DNA of 62,700 nt from DATJGF01 sp035495315. Lineage in GTDB: Bacteria > Verrucomicrobiota > Verrucomicrobiia > Limisphaerales > UBA8199. The stretch lies in NCBI GenBank assembly GCA_035495315.1, contig DATJGF010000243.1, forward strand, positions 1 through 62,700, written 5' to 3'. Every line of letters begins with the position of its first letter. The stretch's first letter is position 1. The notes under the pieces were generated by a model. The model did not search any database, was not told the DNA's origin, and saw only the letters and a list, made by a program, of their open reading frames with translations. Both the position numbers and the translations under genes were made by a program. Of the stretch, positions 49,333 through 58,391 are shown one piece after another.

Positions 49333-51578
49333 TGTTCGATTTCCGGCGGTTGACTGGGCGCTTGAGCGGCCTCGGCCGAAAAGTCGTCGAGGCGTGCGAC
49401 GCTATTGCTGTAGAACGTAACGACAGGAGTTTTTAGATCTCGGAGGACATTTTCCGGGATGGGGTCTAAACGGGTCTCGATCCCTACCGCCCATTCGGCC
49501 GGAGGTCCACCGTCTGCAGCTGCCTTTGACGAAACGCCTTTGACGAGCAGGAATTTTGTGTGCCCATTTTGGGGCGGCCAAACTCGGGTTGGCTCTCCGA
49601 TCCAATCGACGCTGACCGGCTCGGGTGTTGCGATATGGAAAGATCTATCACCCGGCTCGGGGCCGAGAAGACCGAGGGAAAGCTGGAGCGGGGCGCCATC
49701 GGCCAAAGTGGAATTAGCGAGCAAGCGCCAGGTGAGTTGTCCCTGGAGCGGCTGTCCTTGCGGCGCCATCAGGGTGGCAGCGGTGTTGTGTAAATTCGGC
49801 TTAAGCACGACTTGGTTGCTGCATAACACGGTCGACACCGTCAGCGCATAACCAGCAGGAATGCTCAACCCCGAACGATAGATGCGATCGTTGCCAGGGC
49901 CTTCACCCGGCGCGACTTCAAATCCGGCGGGCGCCTCGGGCGGTTGCACCATGGCGACCGGCGCAGGACGATCCATTCTTCGAATGTGAAAATGGCTCGT
50001 GAACAATAACAGCAGCACGAGCGCCATGGCAGAACCCGAAAACCAAAGCGCGCGACGCGGCAGCTGGGCGAGAAACGTTTGCAGCTCAACGTGGGGTAAT
50101 GTCTGGTTAGACGTCCAGCCCCTGAGGACGTGCCGCAGGATTAGCACATTCACCAGGATAATTGATGCCCCGACAACAATCCCCACAACCGGCATCATAC
50201 CGGGGCCCTGCACGTGCAGCACATTCCATTGCAGGCTCTCAACAAACAATAAGGGGAACAAGAGCGCCACCAGGTCGAGCAACAAAATCGGCCAGGCAAT
50301 CAGCGACAAAAGAGCGATCCTGCCACCCCGCCGTGGAGTCGAGCCGCTCCGGAGCTCGCGCAGAACCCCCCGCGCAAGGAAAATGCCGGCGAATGCCGGT
50401 GGAGCTAGCAGCAAGGCCAGGATGGCAAATTCTCGAAACCCCACCTCACCTGGATTGAGTATTGCAAGCACGAAGCCCACCAAACTGGCACCCACCAGCA
50501 CGGCAGCGCCGAGCGCGCGAATCGACCAGGGTTGGTTCGATCTTTTGAGCTCCGCGATTTCCTGTTGTGACCCTGCTTTCCGTTCGCTTCCTGCCGGTAG
50601 CCTGACCGTGCCCGCCGGACCGGTCTGGCCGGCATCCGGCGACGCGGTGATCTTCTCAACGTGCGTTTTTACATCGCCGGCACTTTGATAGCGCCGTTCC
50701 CGCTCTTTTTCCAAAGTGCGTAAGACGACCTCGTCAACGCGCGGATCCATTGCGGTCTTCTCAGAAGGTGGCGCGAAACGTCCGATGGGAAGCTCGCCGG
50801 TGAGCATTTCGTAAAATACGACCCCCAACGAATAAACATCGGCGCGTTGATCGACGTCCTGAGGCCGCTCTAGCTGTTCCGGAGCCATATAGTGCGGAGT
50901 CCCAATGGCCGAACCGCTGGCCGTAAGCGTGATGTCTTTGGCATCACCCAGCATTTTGGCGATGCCAAAATCGGCGATCTTGATGCGACCGCGCGTATCC
51001 AGAAGCAGGTTTTCGGGCTTGATGTCACGGTGCAACACGCCCTCTTCGTGGGCATATTGGAGCGCGTCACAGATCTTGGGCACCAGGGCCAAAGCCTGCG
51101 CCGGAGTGAACCGGCCCGCCCGCATCGCCTGGCGCAGATTGACTCCGTCGACATATTCCATCAGCAAATAAAAGAAAGGGCCGGCCTCGCCGAAATCGTG
51201 GACGGCAACGATGTTCGGGTGGCTGAGCCGTGCCAATACGCGGGCCTCGCGATGAAATCGTTCACAAAAAGCGGGATCGGCTCCCGGTTTCTGGGGCAAC
51301 AACTTTAGCGCAACAAAGCGATCGAGTTTCTTTTGGCGTGCCTTGAACACCATGCCCATGCCGCCCTGCCCAATAAATTCGACGATTTCTAATTGCGGAA
51401 ATCCAGCCGCGATGCTTTCAAGCGACGGCGGCGCGGGGACCCTGGCTTCGGGCGATTGGCCCGTTTCGGTCCCAATCGAGGCAGCAGCCAGCACACACTT
51501 TGGGCATAAGCCCTGCGGCGCCTCGGCCGGGATCGGCGCGTTGCATTTGGGACAGCTTTTGACGGCTTCGGTGTTCAT
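49329..51578 (-). CDS. Transmembrane serine/threonine protein kinase with zinc ribbon
   Basis: 749 residues from ATG 51578. N-terminal zinc ribbon 'CPKCNAPIPAEAPQGLCPKC' (~8-27). Kinase domain ~65-330: glycine loop 'IGQGGMGMVFKARQ', catalytic Lys in 'VALKLL', 'HRDIKPENLLLD', 'IADFGIAKML', and 'GTPHYMAPEQL'. Five or six hydrophobic helices (~365-560), then a C-terminal domain of ~190 residues rich in beta structure. All catalytic residues are present. Coupled to the ECF sigma factor, a pairing in which the kinase likely relays a signal to the sigma factor. Confidence 0.93.
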   Translation of the reverse strand: MNTEAVKSCPKCNAPIPAEAPQGLCPKCVLAAASIGTETGQSPEARVPAPPSLESIAAGFPQLEIVEFIGQGGMGMVFKARQKKLDRFVALKLLPQKPGADPAFCERFHREARVLARLSHPNIVAVHDFGEAGPFFYLLMEYVDGVNLRQAMRAGRFTPAQALALVPKICDALQYAHEEGVLHRDIKPENLLLDTRGRIKIADFGIAKMLGDAKDITLTASGSAIGTPHYMAPEQLERPQDVDQRADVYSLGVVFYEMLTGELPIGRFAPPSEKTAMDPRVDEVVLRTLEKERERRYQSAGDVKTHVEKITASPDAGQTGPAGTVRLPAGSERKAGSQQEIAELKRSNQPWSIRALGAAVLVGASLVGFVLAILNPGEVGFREFAILALLLAPPAFAGIFLARGVLRELRSGSTPRRGGRIALLSLIAWPILLLDLVALLFPLLFVESLQWNVLHVQGPGMMPVVGIVVGASIILVNVLILRHVLRGWTSNQTLPHVELQTFLAQLPRRALWFSGSAMALVLLLLFTSHFHIRRMDRPAPVAMVQPPEAPAGFEVAPGEGPGNDRIYRSGLSIPAGYALTVSTVLCSNQVVLKPNLHNTAATLMAPQGQPLQGQLTWRLLANSTLADGAPLQLSLGLLGPEPGDRSFHIATPEPVSVDWIGEPTRVWPPQNGHTKFLLVKGVSSKAAADGGPPAEWAVGIETRLDPIPENVLRDLKTPVVTFYSNSVARLDDFSAEAAQAPSQPPEIEQ

Positions 51579-51638
51579 CGTAACTGTTCCTGAGGAAAAC
51601 CAGAGCACAGGTTACAATAAATCCGTCGCGCAAGGAGA

Positions 51639-52001
51639 CTAAATACGAACACCATTTGGGGCGGTAAAGGTTGGGTCGGTGATATTGCCGGTATTCCGGG
51701 TCGCCGCCGGCTCGAAGATCAAAACCTCCACTTCAGTCTCCGCCAGCGTCCGGTGCTCAATTCCACGCGGCACCACGCAGAACTCGCCCGGCCGCAGCTT
51801 TACGCGGCGATCCCGAAATTCAATAGTCATTTCGCCGCGCCAGACCAGGAACAGCTCGTCCTCGTGCTCGTGACTGTGCCAGGGAAATACTCCCGCAAAT
51901 TTAACCAGCTTGAGCTCCTGCCCATTCAGCTCTGCGACGACTTTTGGACGCCAGTGCTCGTGAATGAGGGCGAATTTTTCAACGAGAGATACTTCGTTCA
52001 T
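51639..52001 (-). CDS. Cupin-domain protein
   Basis: 120 residues. 'FPWHSHEHEDELFLVWRGEMTIEFRDRRVKLRPGEFCVVPRGIEHRTLAE' has both cupin motifs: metal ligands His-x-His-(x)4-Glu in the first and His in the second. A small stand-alone cupin whose activity cannot be told. Its start overlaps the stop of the ABC ATPase gene (51998-52001), so they are co-translated. Confidence 0.88.
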   Translation of the reverse strand: MNEVSLVEKFALIHEHWRPKVVAELNGQELKLVKFAGVFPWHSHEHEDELFLVWRGEMTIEFRDRRVKLRPGEFCVVPRGIEHRTLAETEVEVLIFEPAATRNTGNITDPTFTAPNGVRI

Positions 52002-52993
52002 ACGCTTTCCTTTCGGGCGAAGATCTGGCGAATGACTTCTTCAATGGGAACTTCCTCGATATCGATGTCGGTGACGGGGAGTTGATCGAGCAGGGCTTTG
52101 CAGACTGGGATCACGCGCTCCCGCTTTACCTTGAATTGGATTCTGCCGGGGTCCTGCTCCACCACCTCACCGAACTTACGTAAATCGGCTGCCGAAAAGC
52201 TCGCTGAACCCTCACATTGGATGGTGACGAGTTTGGAATCGGCGAAGCGATCGACGACATCACTGAGCCGGCCGTCAAAGAAAATGGAGCCTTTATCGAT
52301 TATAATGACGCGCTCACAAAGTTCCTGGATATCGGCCATGTAATGGCTGGTGAGCAGGATCGTTGTTTTTTTGGTCGTATTATGCTCGCGCAGAAACTCG
52401 CGGACCGTCTTTTGCGAGACAACATCGAGGCCAATAGTCGGTTCATCCAGAAACAACACTCTGGGCTCGTGCAGCAGAGAGGCGATCAGCTCCATTTTCA
52501 TGCGTTCGCCCAACGAAAGTTCGCGGACGCTAACATTGAGTTTGTCTCGGACGGAGAGCAGTTCGCTCATGGAGGCGACACGCCGCTCCATAACCGGCAT
52601 TGGGATGCCGTAGATCTGAGCATTGAGTTCGAACGATTCGCGGGCCGGCAGATCCCACCAGAGCTGATTCTTTTGGCCCAGCAACAGTGCAAACTGGCGG
52701 CGATAACCGTCATCCCGCTCCCAAGGTACATAACCAAGCACGTGTGCCGAGCCGCTAGTCGGGTAAAGCAAGCCCGCCAGCATTTTTAATGTCGTCGTTT
52801 TACCGGCGCCGTTCGGGCCGAGGAAACCGACCAACTCCCCAGGTGCGATGCTGAAACTGACATCCTTGACTGCGACGGTTTGTTCGTAGGTGCGGCGAAA
52901 CAGCCCTTTCAATGCGCCCGAGAACCCCGGTTGCTTTTTGTAAGTCCGGAAGGCTTTCGTCAGCCCGGTGACCTCAATCGCGCGCGTCGACAT
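51998..52993 (-). CDS. ABC-2 type exporter ATP-binding protein
   Basis: 331 residues. Walker A 'GFLGPNGAGKTTT', signature 'LSLGERMKMELI', Walker B 'VLFLDEPTIGLD', and H-loop 'TILLTSHYMADIQEL'. The extended N-terminus ('ITKAFRTYKKQPGFSGALKGLFRRTYEQTVAV'-like) and the ~80-residue C-terminal domain match the group that pairs with ABC-2 permeases of the viologen/antibiotic-export type. No permease gene is adjacent on either side, which is unusual; only a cupin follows. Confidence 0.92.
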   Translation of the reverse strand: MSTRAIEVTGLTKAFRTYKKQPGFSGALKGLFRRTYEQTVAVKDVSFSIAPGELVGFLGPNGAGKTTTLKMLAGLLYPTSGSAHVLGYVPWERDDGYRRQFALLLGQKNQLWWDLPARESFELNAQIYGIPMPVMERRVASMSELLSVRDKLNVSVRELSLGERMKMELIASLLHEPRVLFLDEPTIGLDVVSQKTVREFLREHNTTKKTTILLTSHYMADIQELCERVIIIDKGSIFFDGRLSDVVDRFADSKLVTIQCEGSASFSAADLRKFGEVVEQDPGRIQFKVKRERVIPVCKALLDQLPVTDIDIEEVPIEEVIRQIFARKESV

Positions 52994-53177
52994 GGTGGAG
53001 TGCGGAATGCAGAGTTCGGAGTGCGACGCGCGTCACTCGAACCCAGGCATGGCAAAAACCGTAATTGTTCATTTTGCTCAGACTGTAGCACAGCAACTGA
53101 TTACCCTCGCCGGAATTTGAACTGGTCGATTGCCTCGCGAACAATCGCGAGCGGCTGAGTGGCGTCGAATTGACGAG

Positions 53178-54533
53178 TTAACCAAACACCCGTCTGCAAA
53201 TCGCAATCGACGCGACGACGCCGACAAAATCTGCCGTCAGTCCTGCCAAAACGGCGTAGCGCGTTCTCTTCACCGCGACCGATCCGAAATAGACGGCCAG
53301 CACATAAAAAGTAGTTTCGGTGCTGCCATAGATGGTCCCGCCCATGCGTGCGACAAGGCTGTCGGGCCCGGAGTGCTTGACGAGTTCGCTGAAAATACCG
53401 AGCGTGCCGCTGCCGCTGAGTGGGCGCATCAGCACGAGTGGCAACAAGTCGGGCGGAAAGCCCACCGCCGCCATTATTGGGTGAAGCAGGCTGGCGATCA
53501 AATCGAGACCGCCTGCCGCTCGGAACATCCCGATCGCAACCAGAATCGCCACCAGATACGGAATGATCCGAATCGCGACTTCGAAGCCCTCTTTGGCACC
53601 ATCGACAAACTCCTCGTAAACCTTAACCCGGCGGAGCGTTGCATACAGTGGAAAGGCGGAGAGGAGAAACGGAATCGATAGTTTCGAAATGGCATCGACG
53701 ATTCTGACAAAGAGCGGCCCACGGGTGGCTTCGGCCGGGATTGGCAGCCCCAGCCAATCTGGAAAGGCGAGCCGTAGAAAAAAATAAACAAACAACAAGA
53801 CAAAGGCGGCCATCAGGAGCAAGCCCCACCAGGCCAGTGGCTGTAGGGTTGTCGCTTCTTTGATCGGTTCCCGATCAACCGGGTCACCCTTGGGGATCGC
53901 GCGCGGTTCGGTCGAAACCGGATTCCACAAAGGCACGGCGGGTTTCAAATAAAACATCGGCAAATGTTGAAGCAGTTTGGCGGAGCCAACTCCGGCGATA
54001 GCAGCGCAAGTGGTTGCCATGATCGAAGTACCGACGATCGCGGTGGGATTGTTCGAGCCATTGGCAGCAAGGATCGCAATGGCAGTTGCCGGTATTAGCT
54101 GTATCGAACTGGTGTTAATGGCTAGGAACGTGCACATCGCGTTGGTGGCGGTCCCGGGGTACGGGTTGAGGGTCTCGAGATCTTTCATCGCGCGAAGTCC
54201 GAGTGGGGTTCCGGCATTGCCCAGGCCGAGAATGCCGGCGGCAATATTTAGCAGCATCGAGCCCATCGCTGGATGATCGGGAGGGACATCCGGAAACAGG
54301 CGCGTCATCAGCGGACGCAAGATGCGAGCGAGCAGCGCCACCAGGCCGGCGCGCTCCGCCAGGCGCATCATGCCGAGCCAAAGCGCCATGATCCCCACCA
54401 GCGGCAGCGCCGTCTTCATTACCGCAAACTCGGCCATCTCGAAGCTCTTATCGGCAACCGTCTTCAGATTATCGGTGAACCCGCCGATGAGGACCGCCAG
54501 GACCATCAGCCCAAGCCAAATGTAGTTGAGCAT
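53178..54533 (-). CDS. Fused SpmA/SpmB-like nucleoside-recognition (Gate) membrane protein
   Basis: 451 residues with about ten hydrophobic helices. N-terminal half resembles SpmA ('MLNYIWLGLMVLAVLIGGFTDNLKTVADKSFEMAEFAVMKTALPLVGIMALWLGMMRLAERAGL'). The C-terminal half resembles SpmB ('EGFEVAIRIIPYLVAILVAIGMFRAAGG', 'RPLSGSGTLGIFSELVKHSGPDSLVARMGGTIYGSTETTFYVLAVYFGSV'). In Bacillus these are separate proteins involved in spore core dehydration. Non-sporulating Gram-negatives carry fused forms of unknown transport function, as here. Confidence 0.88.
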   Translation of the reverse strand: MLNYIWLGLMVLAVLIGGFTDNLKTVADKSFEMAEFAVMKTALPLVGIMALWLGMMRLAERAGLVALLARILRPLMTRLFPDVPPDHPAMGSMLLNIAAGILGLGNAGTPLGLRAMKDLETLNPYPGTATNAMCTFLAINTSSIQLIPATAIAILAANGSNNPTAIVGTSIMATTCAAIAGVGSAKLLQHLPMFYLKPAVPLWNPVSTEPRAIPKGDPVDREPIKEATTLQPLAWWGLLLMAAFVLLFVYFFLRLAFPDWLGLPIPAEATRGPLFVRIVDAISKLSIPFLLSAFPLYATLRRVKVYEEFVDGAKEGFEVAIRIIPYLVAILVAIGMFRAAGGLDLIASLLHPIMAAVGFPPDLLPLVLMRPLSGSGTLGIFSELVKHSGPDSLVARMGGTIYGSTETTFYVLAVYFGSVAVKRTRYAVLAGLTADFVGVVASIAICRRVFG

Positions 54534-54663
54534 TGATCTGAAGTTAAAAAACCATTGGAAACTGCACGAGCAAAATCAGGACGGCGTAACGGAATTCTCG
54601 TTCCCTGCCTGTTCTTCTACGCGAAAGGCTGCGGCAGCTAGATGCCAATCGGGTAAGCGAGCG

Positions 54664-54760
54664 CGCCAGCGTCTTGGAGTGCGGCTGTCCTCTGCCGCTT
54701 TGGGTTCCCAGCCAGCTCAATCGATAAAGCCCAGGGACTGGCGTACTCCAAAACCTGGTG
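54664..54760. repeat. Palindromic element, family 3, copy A
   Basis: About 97 bases bounded by CGCCAGCGTCTTGGAGTGCG on the left and CTGGCGTACTCCAAAACCTG on the right; the phrases TTGGAGTGCG and CGTACTCCAA are complementary. The middle has GCCGCTTTGGG facing AAAGCCCAGGG. Same plan as 58211-58316. It lies between the SpmA/B-like gene and the Fur-family promoter. Confidence 0.65.
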
Positions 54761-54784
54761 CAGCATTCGGAACACTATTTCTAC

Positions 54785-54838
54785 TTAGAATTATTCCAAA
54801 TATTGACAGGGCGCGTGGGTGCGCTAGATTGACATTGC
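54785..54838 (+). promoter_or_regulatory. Fur-family gene promoter with Fur/PerR-type box
   Basis: TTAGAATTATTCCAA at 54785-54799 is a 7-1-7 inverted repeat with one mismatch, close to the PerR/Fur box (TTATAATNATTATAA). Immediately downstream is TTGACA (54803-54808), 16 bases, TAGATT (54825-54830). The transcript should start at about 54837, next to the ATG at 54839, so it is nearly leaderless and there is no ribosome-binding site. Autoregulation by the encoded Fur-family protein is likely. Confidence 0.6.
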
Positions 54839-55273
54839 ATGGGTATGGCCAACAAGAACAGCTTTAATGCGCGGTTAAACGAGCGTCTTATGACGCGTGG
54901 TTTTCGTTTTACGCCGCAGCGGGAACATGTCTATTCTGTGCTCCTGCGCAAGCGGGATCATCCGACGGCTGAGGAAGTCTTTATGCGGGCCAAACGCGAG
55001 AGCCCGGAGATTTCAATGGCGACGGTGTATAACTGCCTGGATGCGCTGGTAAAATGCAGGCTCGTCCGGCAACTCACGCTGGAACGGGGCGCCGCGCGGT
55101 TTTGTCCGAACATGGAAGAACATTGCCATTTTTACTGCGACAGTTGCGAAAGTGTGTTCGATATTGATTTGCCGGCCAAGACCGGGGTTCCGTTGCCGCG
55201 CGGGTTTCGGGCGGAGCGGTTGGACATGACCGTCCATGGCCGCTGCCCGAATTGCTCAAACGGGACGAAATAA
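54839..55273 (+). CDS. Fur-family transcriptional regulator
   Basis: 144 residues. Winged helix ~10-85: 'TRGFRFTPQREHVYSVLLRKRDHPTAEEVFMRAKRESPEISMATVYNCLDALVKCRLV'. Dimer domain with metal-binding His/Cys ('HCHFYCDSCESVFDIDLP') and two structural-zinc pairs, Cys100/Cys103 and Cys136/Cys139. This fits the PerR/Fur group. It sits directly ahead of sufB and sufC in the same direction (60-base gap), so it probably adjusts Fe-S cluster assembly to iron or peroxide, in place of IscR. Translation starts at ATG 54839 or 54845. Confidence 0.92.
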   Translation: MGMANKNSFNARLNERLMTRGFRFTPQREHVYSVLLRKRDHPTAEEVFMRAKRESPEISMATVYNCLDALVKCRLVRQLTLERGAARFCPNMEEHCHFYCDSCESVFDIDLPAKTGVPLPRGFRAERLDMTVHGRCPNCSNGTK

Positions 55274-55333
55274 CGCTCTGAGCCAGGGGCGATTTTACCA
55301 GTGTGAGTTAAACGATTTTGCATCTTTTTCGAC

Positions 55334-56782
55334 ATGAGTACCGCCACCGAGACAATTGAAGGCCTGGTTAAACAGGAATATAAGTACGGTTTCTACACGG
55401 ATGTGGAAGCCGACGCTGCGCCGCCGGGGTTGAACGAAGACATCGTTCGGCTGATTTCCAAGAAGAAAAACGAACCGGAATTCATGCTCGAATGGCGGCT
55501 CAAGGCATATCGGCATTGGTTGACAATGAAGGAGCCGACCTGGCCGCATGTGCATTACCCGCCGATCGATTATCAGAAATCAGTTTACTATTCGGCGCCG
55601 AAGAAAAAAGGTGACGGTCCGAAAAGCCTCGAGGAAGTCGATCCCAAGTTGCTGGAGACCTACGAAAAACTCGGCATACCCTTGAAGGAGCGCGAGCGCC
55701 TGGCGGGTGTGGCGGTCGACGCCGTGTTTGATAGCGTTTCCGTCGGCACCACTTTCAAAGAGAAACTGGCCGAGCGCGGGATAATTTTCTGCTCGTTCAC
55801 TGATGCGATCCACGATCACCCTGACCTGGTAAAAAAATATCTCGGGATGGTCGTGCCCTACACGGATAACTATTTCGCGGCGTTGAATTCGGCTGTATTC
55901 AGCGATGGCTCATTCTGCTTTATTCCGAAAGGCGTGCGCTGTCCGATGGAGTTGTCCACCTATTTTCGAATCAATGCGGCGAACACGGGACAGTTTGAGC
56001 GAACGCTGATTATCGCTGAAGAAGGCGCCTCAGTCAGTTACCTGGAAGGTTGTACCGCTCCGATGCGCGACGAGCATCAACTGCACGCGGCCGTCGTGGA
56101 GTTGATTGCACTGGACAATGCGCAGATCAAGTATTCAACGGTGCAAAACTGGTATCCCGGAGACGAGCAAGGTCGCGGCGGCATCTATAATTTCGTCACC
56201 AAGCGCGGGCTCTGCAAAGGCAAGAACTCGAAGATTTCATGGACTCAGGTCGAGACTGGTTCCGCGATCACCTGGAAATATCCCAGCTGCATTCTGCAGG
56301 GAGAAAATTCAATCGGCGAGTTCTACTCTGTCGCGGTAACCAATAATTACCAGCAGGCTGACACCGGCACGAAGATGGTCCACATCGGCAGGAATACGCG
56401 CAGCACGATTGTGTCGAAGGGCATTTCGGCCGGGCACGGTCAGAACAGCTATCGGGGCCTGGTGAAAATTCAAAAAGGCGCGACCAATGCCCGCAATTTT
56501 TCGCAATGTGATTCGTTATTGTTGGGAGATAAATGCGGCGCTCATACTTTCCCTTACATCGAGGTGAAAAATACCTCGTCGCGAGTTGAGCACGAAGCCT
56601 CGACTTCGAAGATTGGGGAGGACCAAATCTTCTATTGCAACCAGCGCGGCCTGGCAACCCAAGATGCCGTCAACATGATCGTTAATGGCTTTTGCAAAGA
56701 GGTTTTCCGCGAGCTACCGATGGAATTTGCCGTCGAAGCGCAGAAGCTGCTCGGGGTCAGCCTCGAGGGAAGCGTCGGCTGA
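55334..56782 (+). CDS. sufB: Fe-S cluster assembly scaffold SufB
   Basis: 482 residues, full length. Core of the SufBC(D) scaffold. '[48 protein letters not shown]' N-terminus, then the right-handed beta-helix, with '[31 protein letters not shown]'-type segments and '[23 protein letters not shown]' near the C-terminus. Followed by sufC after 76 bases. A sufD gene is not found next to it, and neither are sufS, sufE or sufU. Confidence 0.97.
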   Translation: [482 protein letters not shown]

Positions 56783-56858
56783 GCGAATCAACCGAGCGCA
56801 GAAGAACAGAAACCCTACTTAATGGGTCTGAGTGTGGGAAGAGAATGATTCAGAACAC

Positions 56859-57629
56859 ATGAAACAACCGCTACTCGAAATCAAAGATTTGAATGCCGGA
56901 GTTGAGGGGAAGCAAATCCTCAAGGGGATCAATTTGACGATCAATCAAGGCGAGGTTCATGCGATCATGGGCCCTAACGGCAGTGGAAAAAGCACGCTGG
57001 CTGCCATTCTTGCCGGGCGCGATGGGTATGACGTGACCTCCGGCCAGGTGTTCTACGAAGGAAAAGATTTGCTCGACTTGGATCCCGAGGAACGCGCCCG
57101 CGAAGGATTGTTTCTGGCGTTTCAATACCCGGTTGAGATCCCCGGAGTGAACAGCACCTATTTCTTGAAATCTGCTCTCAATGAAATCCGTAAGCACAAT
57201 GGACAAAGCGAACTCGACGCGATGGAGTTTCTCACGTTGGTCAAAGACAAGATGAAACTGCTGGAACTGAACGACGATTTGTTGCGACGATCGGTCAATG
57301 AAGGGTTCTCCGGCGGCGAAAAAAAGCGGAATGAAATTTTTCAAATGGCGGTGCTCGAACCAAGGCTCGCCGTGTTAGACGAAACCGATTCCGGCCTCGA
57401 CATTGACGCTTTGAAAATTGTTTCCAATGGCGTCAACAAATTGCGCCGCCCCGACAATGCGCAATTGGTGATCACGCATTATCAGCGCTTGCTGAATTAT
57501 ATCGTTCCGGATTTTGTGCACGTTCTCGTCGATGGCCGAATTGTCCGCACCGGCGGAAAACAACTCGCGCTGGACCTTGAGGAAAAAGGTTACGACTGGA
57601 TCACTCGCGAAGAGGCCGTGACCGCCTGA
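56859..57629 (+). CDS. sufC: Fe-S cluster assembly ATPase SufC
   Basis: 256 residues from ATG 56859 (MKQPLLEIKDLNAGVEGKQIL). Walker A 'GPNGSGKST', signature 'FSGGEKKRNEIF', Walker B 'LAVLDETDSGLDIDAL', H-loop 'VITHYQRLL'. SufC energises rearrangement of the SufB scaffold. The next gene is a pseudopilin, so the cluster stops at sufBC. SufD and a SufS desulfurase may be encoded elsewhere; the desulfurase at 25186 is a candidate sulfur donor. Confidence 0.97.
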   Translation: MKQPLLEIKDLNAGVEGKQILKGINLTINQGEVHAIMGPNGSGKSTLAAILAGRDGYDVTSGQVFYEGKDLLDLDPEERAREGLFLAFQYPVEIPGVNSTYFLKSALNEIRKHNGQSELDAMEFLTLVKDKMKLLELNDDLLRRSVNEGFSGGEKKRNEIFQMAVLEPRLAVLDETDSGLDIDALKIVSNGVNKLRRPDNAQLVITHYQRLLNYIVPDFVHVLVDGRIVRTGGKQLALDLEEKGYDWITREEAVTA

Positions 57630-57836
57630 ACGGGCAGAGTCCTCCTTCCCTTAATCTAAGTTGATGTTTCGGTAGCCACCCCCCGGCCGCGCGAAACCCT
57701 GTCTTCACGTCCGCAACTTTCCGCGCTTGCGGTTGTTCAATCCTGTGGCGGTTGGCAGCGGCAATTCGTGAACGAAATCTGTCATTGTTATAACCCGCCG
57801 TCTGCCTCGTTCACATCGCCAACAAGAAAGGCAAAT

Positions 57837-58199
57837 ATGAAACACAGGACCATCACGCAGCTAGGATTCACTTTGATCGAAATCATGATCGTCGTCGCGA
57901 TCATCGGCATGCTCGCGACCCTCGCAATTCCCAACTTCGTGAAAGCACGCGGAGAAGCTCAGAAAACAGGATGCATTAATAACCTGGAAAAGATTGACGG
58001 TGCCATACAAGTCTGGGCTCTGGAACAAAAGAAGGATTCCGATCAACCGGTGACCTACACGGATATCAGCGGTTACTTGAAAAATTCAGTGTCATGTCCG
58101 TCGGGCGGCACGACTTTCGCCGACAGTTATACGATTACAACCGTCGACGCCAAGCCGAGGTGTCAACGCCGTCCGGATACGCACAAGTTGCCGCTCTGA
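57837..58199 (+). CDS. Type II secretion/type IV pilus pseudopilin-like protein
   Basis: 120 residues from ATG 57837. Prepilin leader 'MKHRTITQLGFTLIEIMIVVAIIGMLATLAIPNFVKAR', cleaved after the Gly before Phe, with Glu at +5. Variable domain of ~80 residues with 'CINNLEKIDGAIQVWALEQKK' and a Cys pair (CINN and CPSG). This is the short GspG/PilA-like protein found in many copies in Verrucomicrobia. No secretion genes adjoin it. Ends in a basic tail, 'RCQRRPDTHKLPL', that is longer and odder than usual; a recent frame change near the 3' end is possible. Confidence 0.82.
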   Translation: MKHRTITQLGFTLIEIMIVVAIIGMLATLAIPNFVKARGEAQKTGCINNLEKIDGAIQVWALEQKKDSDQPVTYTDISGYLKNSVSCPSGGTTFADSYTITTVDAKPRCQRRPDTHKLPL

Positions 58200-58210
58200 A
58201 GTTAATTCGC

Positions 58211-58316
58211 GACAGCGTTTTGGAGTGCGGCGTTGCTGCGTCGCTTTGAGGCTTAGAAAAGAACTGGAGCCTAACCGAAAAGCGCCAGGGCACTGGCGCA
58301 CTCCAAAACCTGGCGG
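58211..58316. repeat. Palindromic element, family 3, copy B
   Basis: About 106 bases. Left GCGTTTTGGAGTGCGGCGTT and right CTGGCGCACTCCAAAACCTG; TTTTGGAGTGCG and CGCACTCCAAAA are exact complements. Sits between the pseudopilin and LptF/G genes. Less decayed than copy A at 54664-54760. Confidence 0.75.
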
Positions 58317-58391
58317 ACCGTGGGACAGGTGCCGCTTCGTCTCGTGGCTTTTTGATGCCTTTTTAGGCTAAGTCCGTTACGCTGCGACGGA

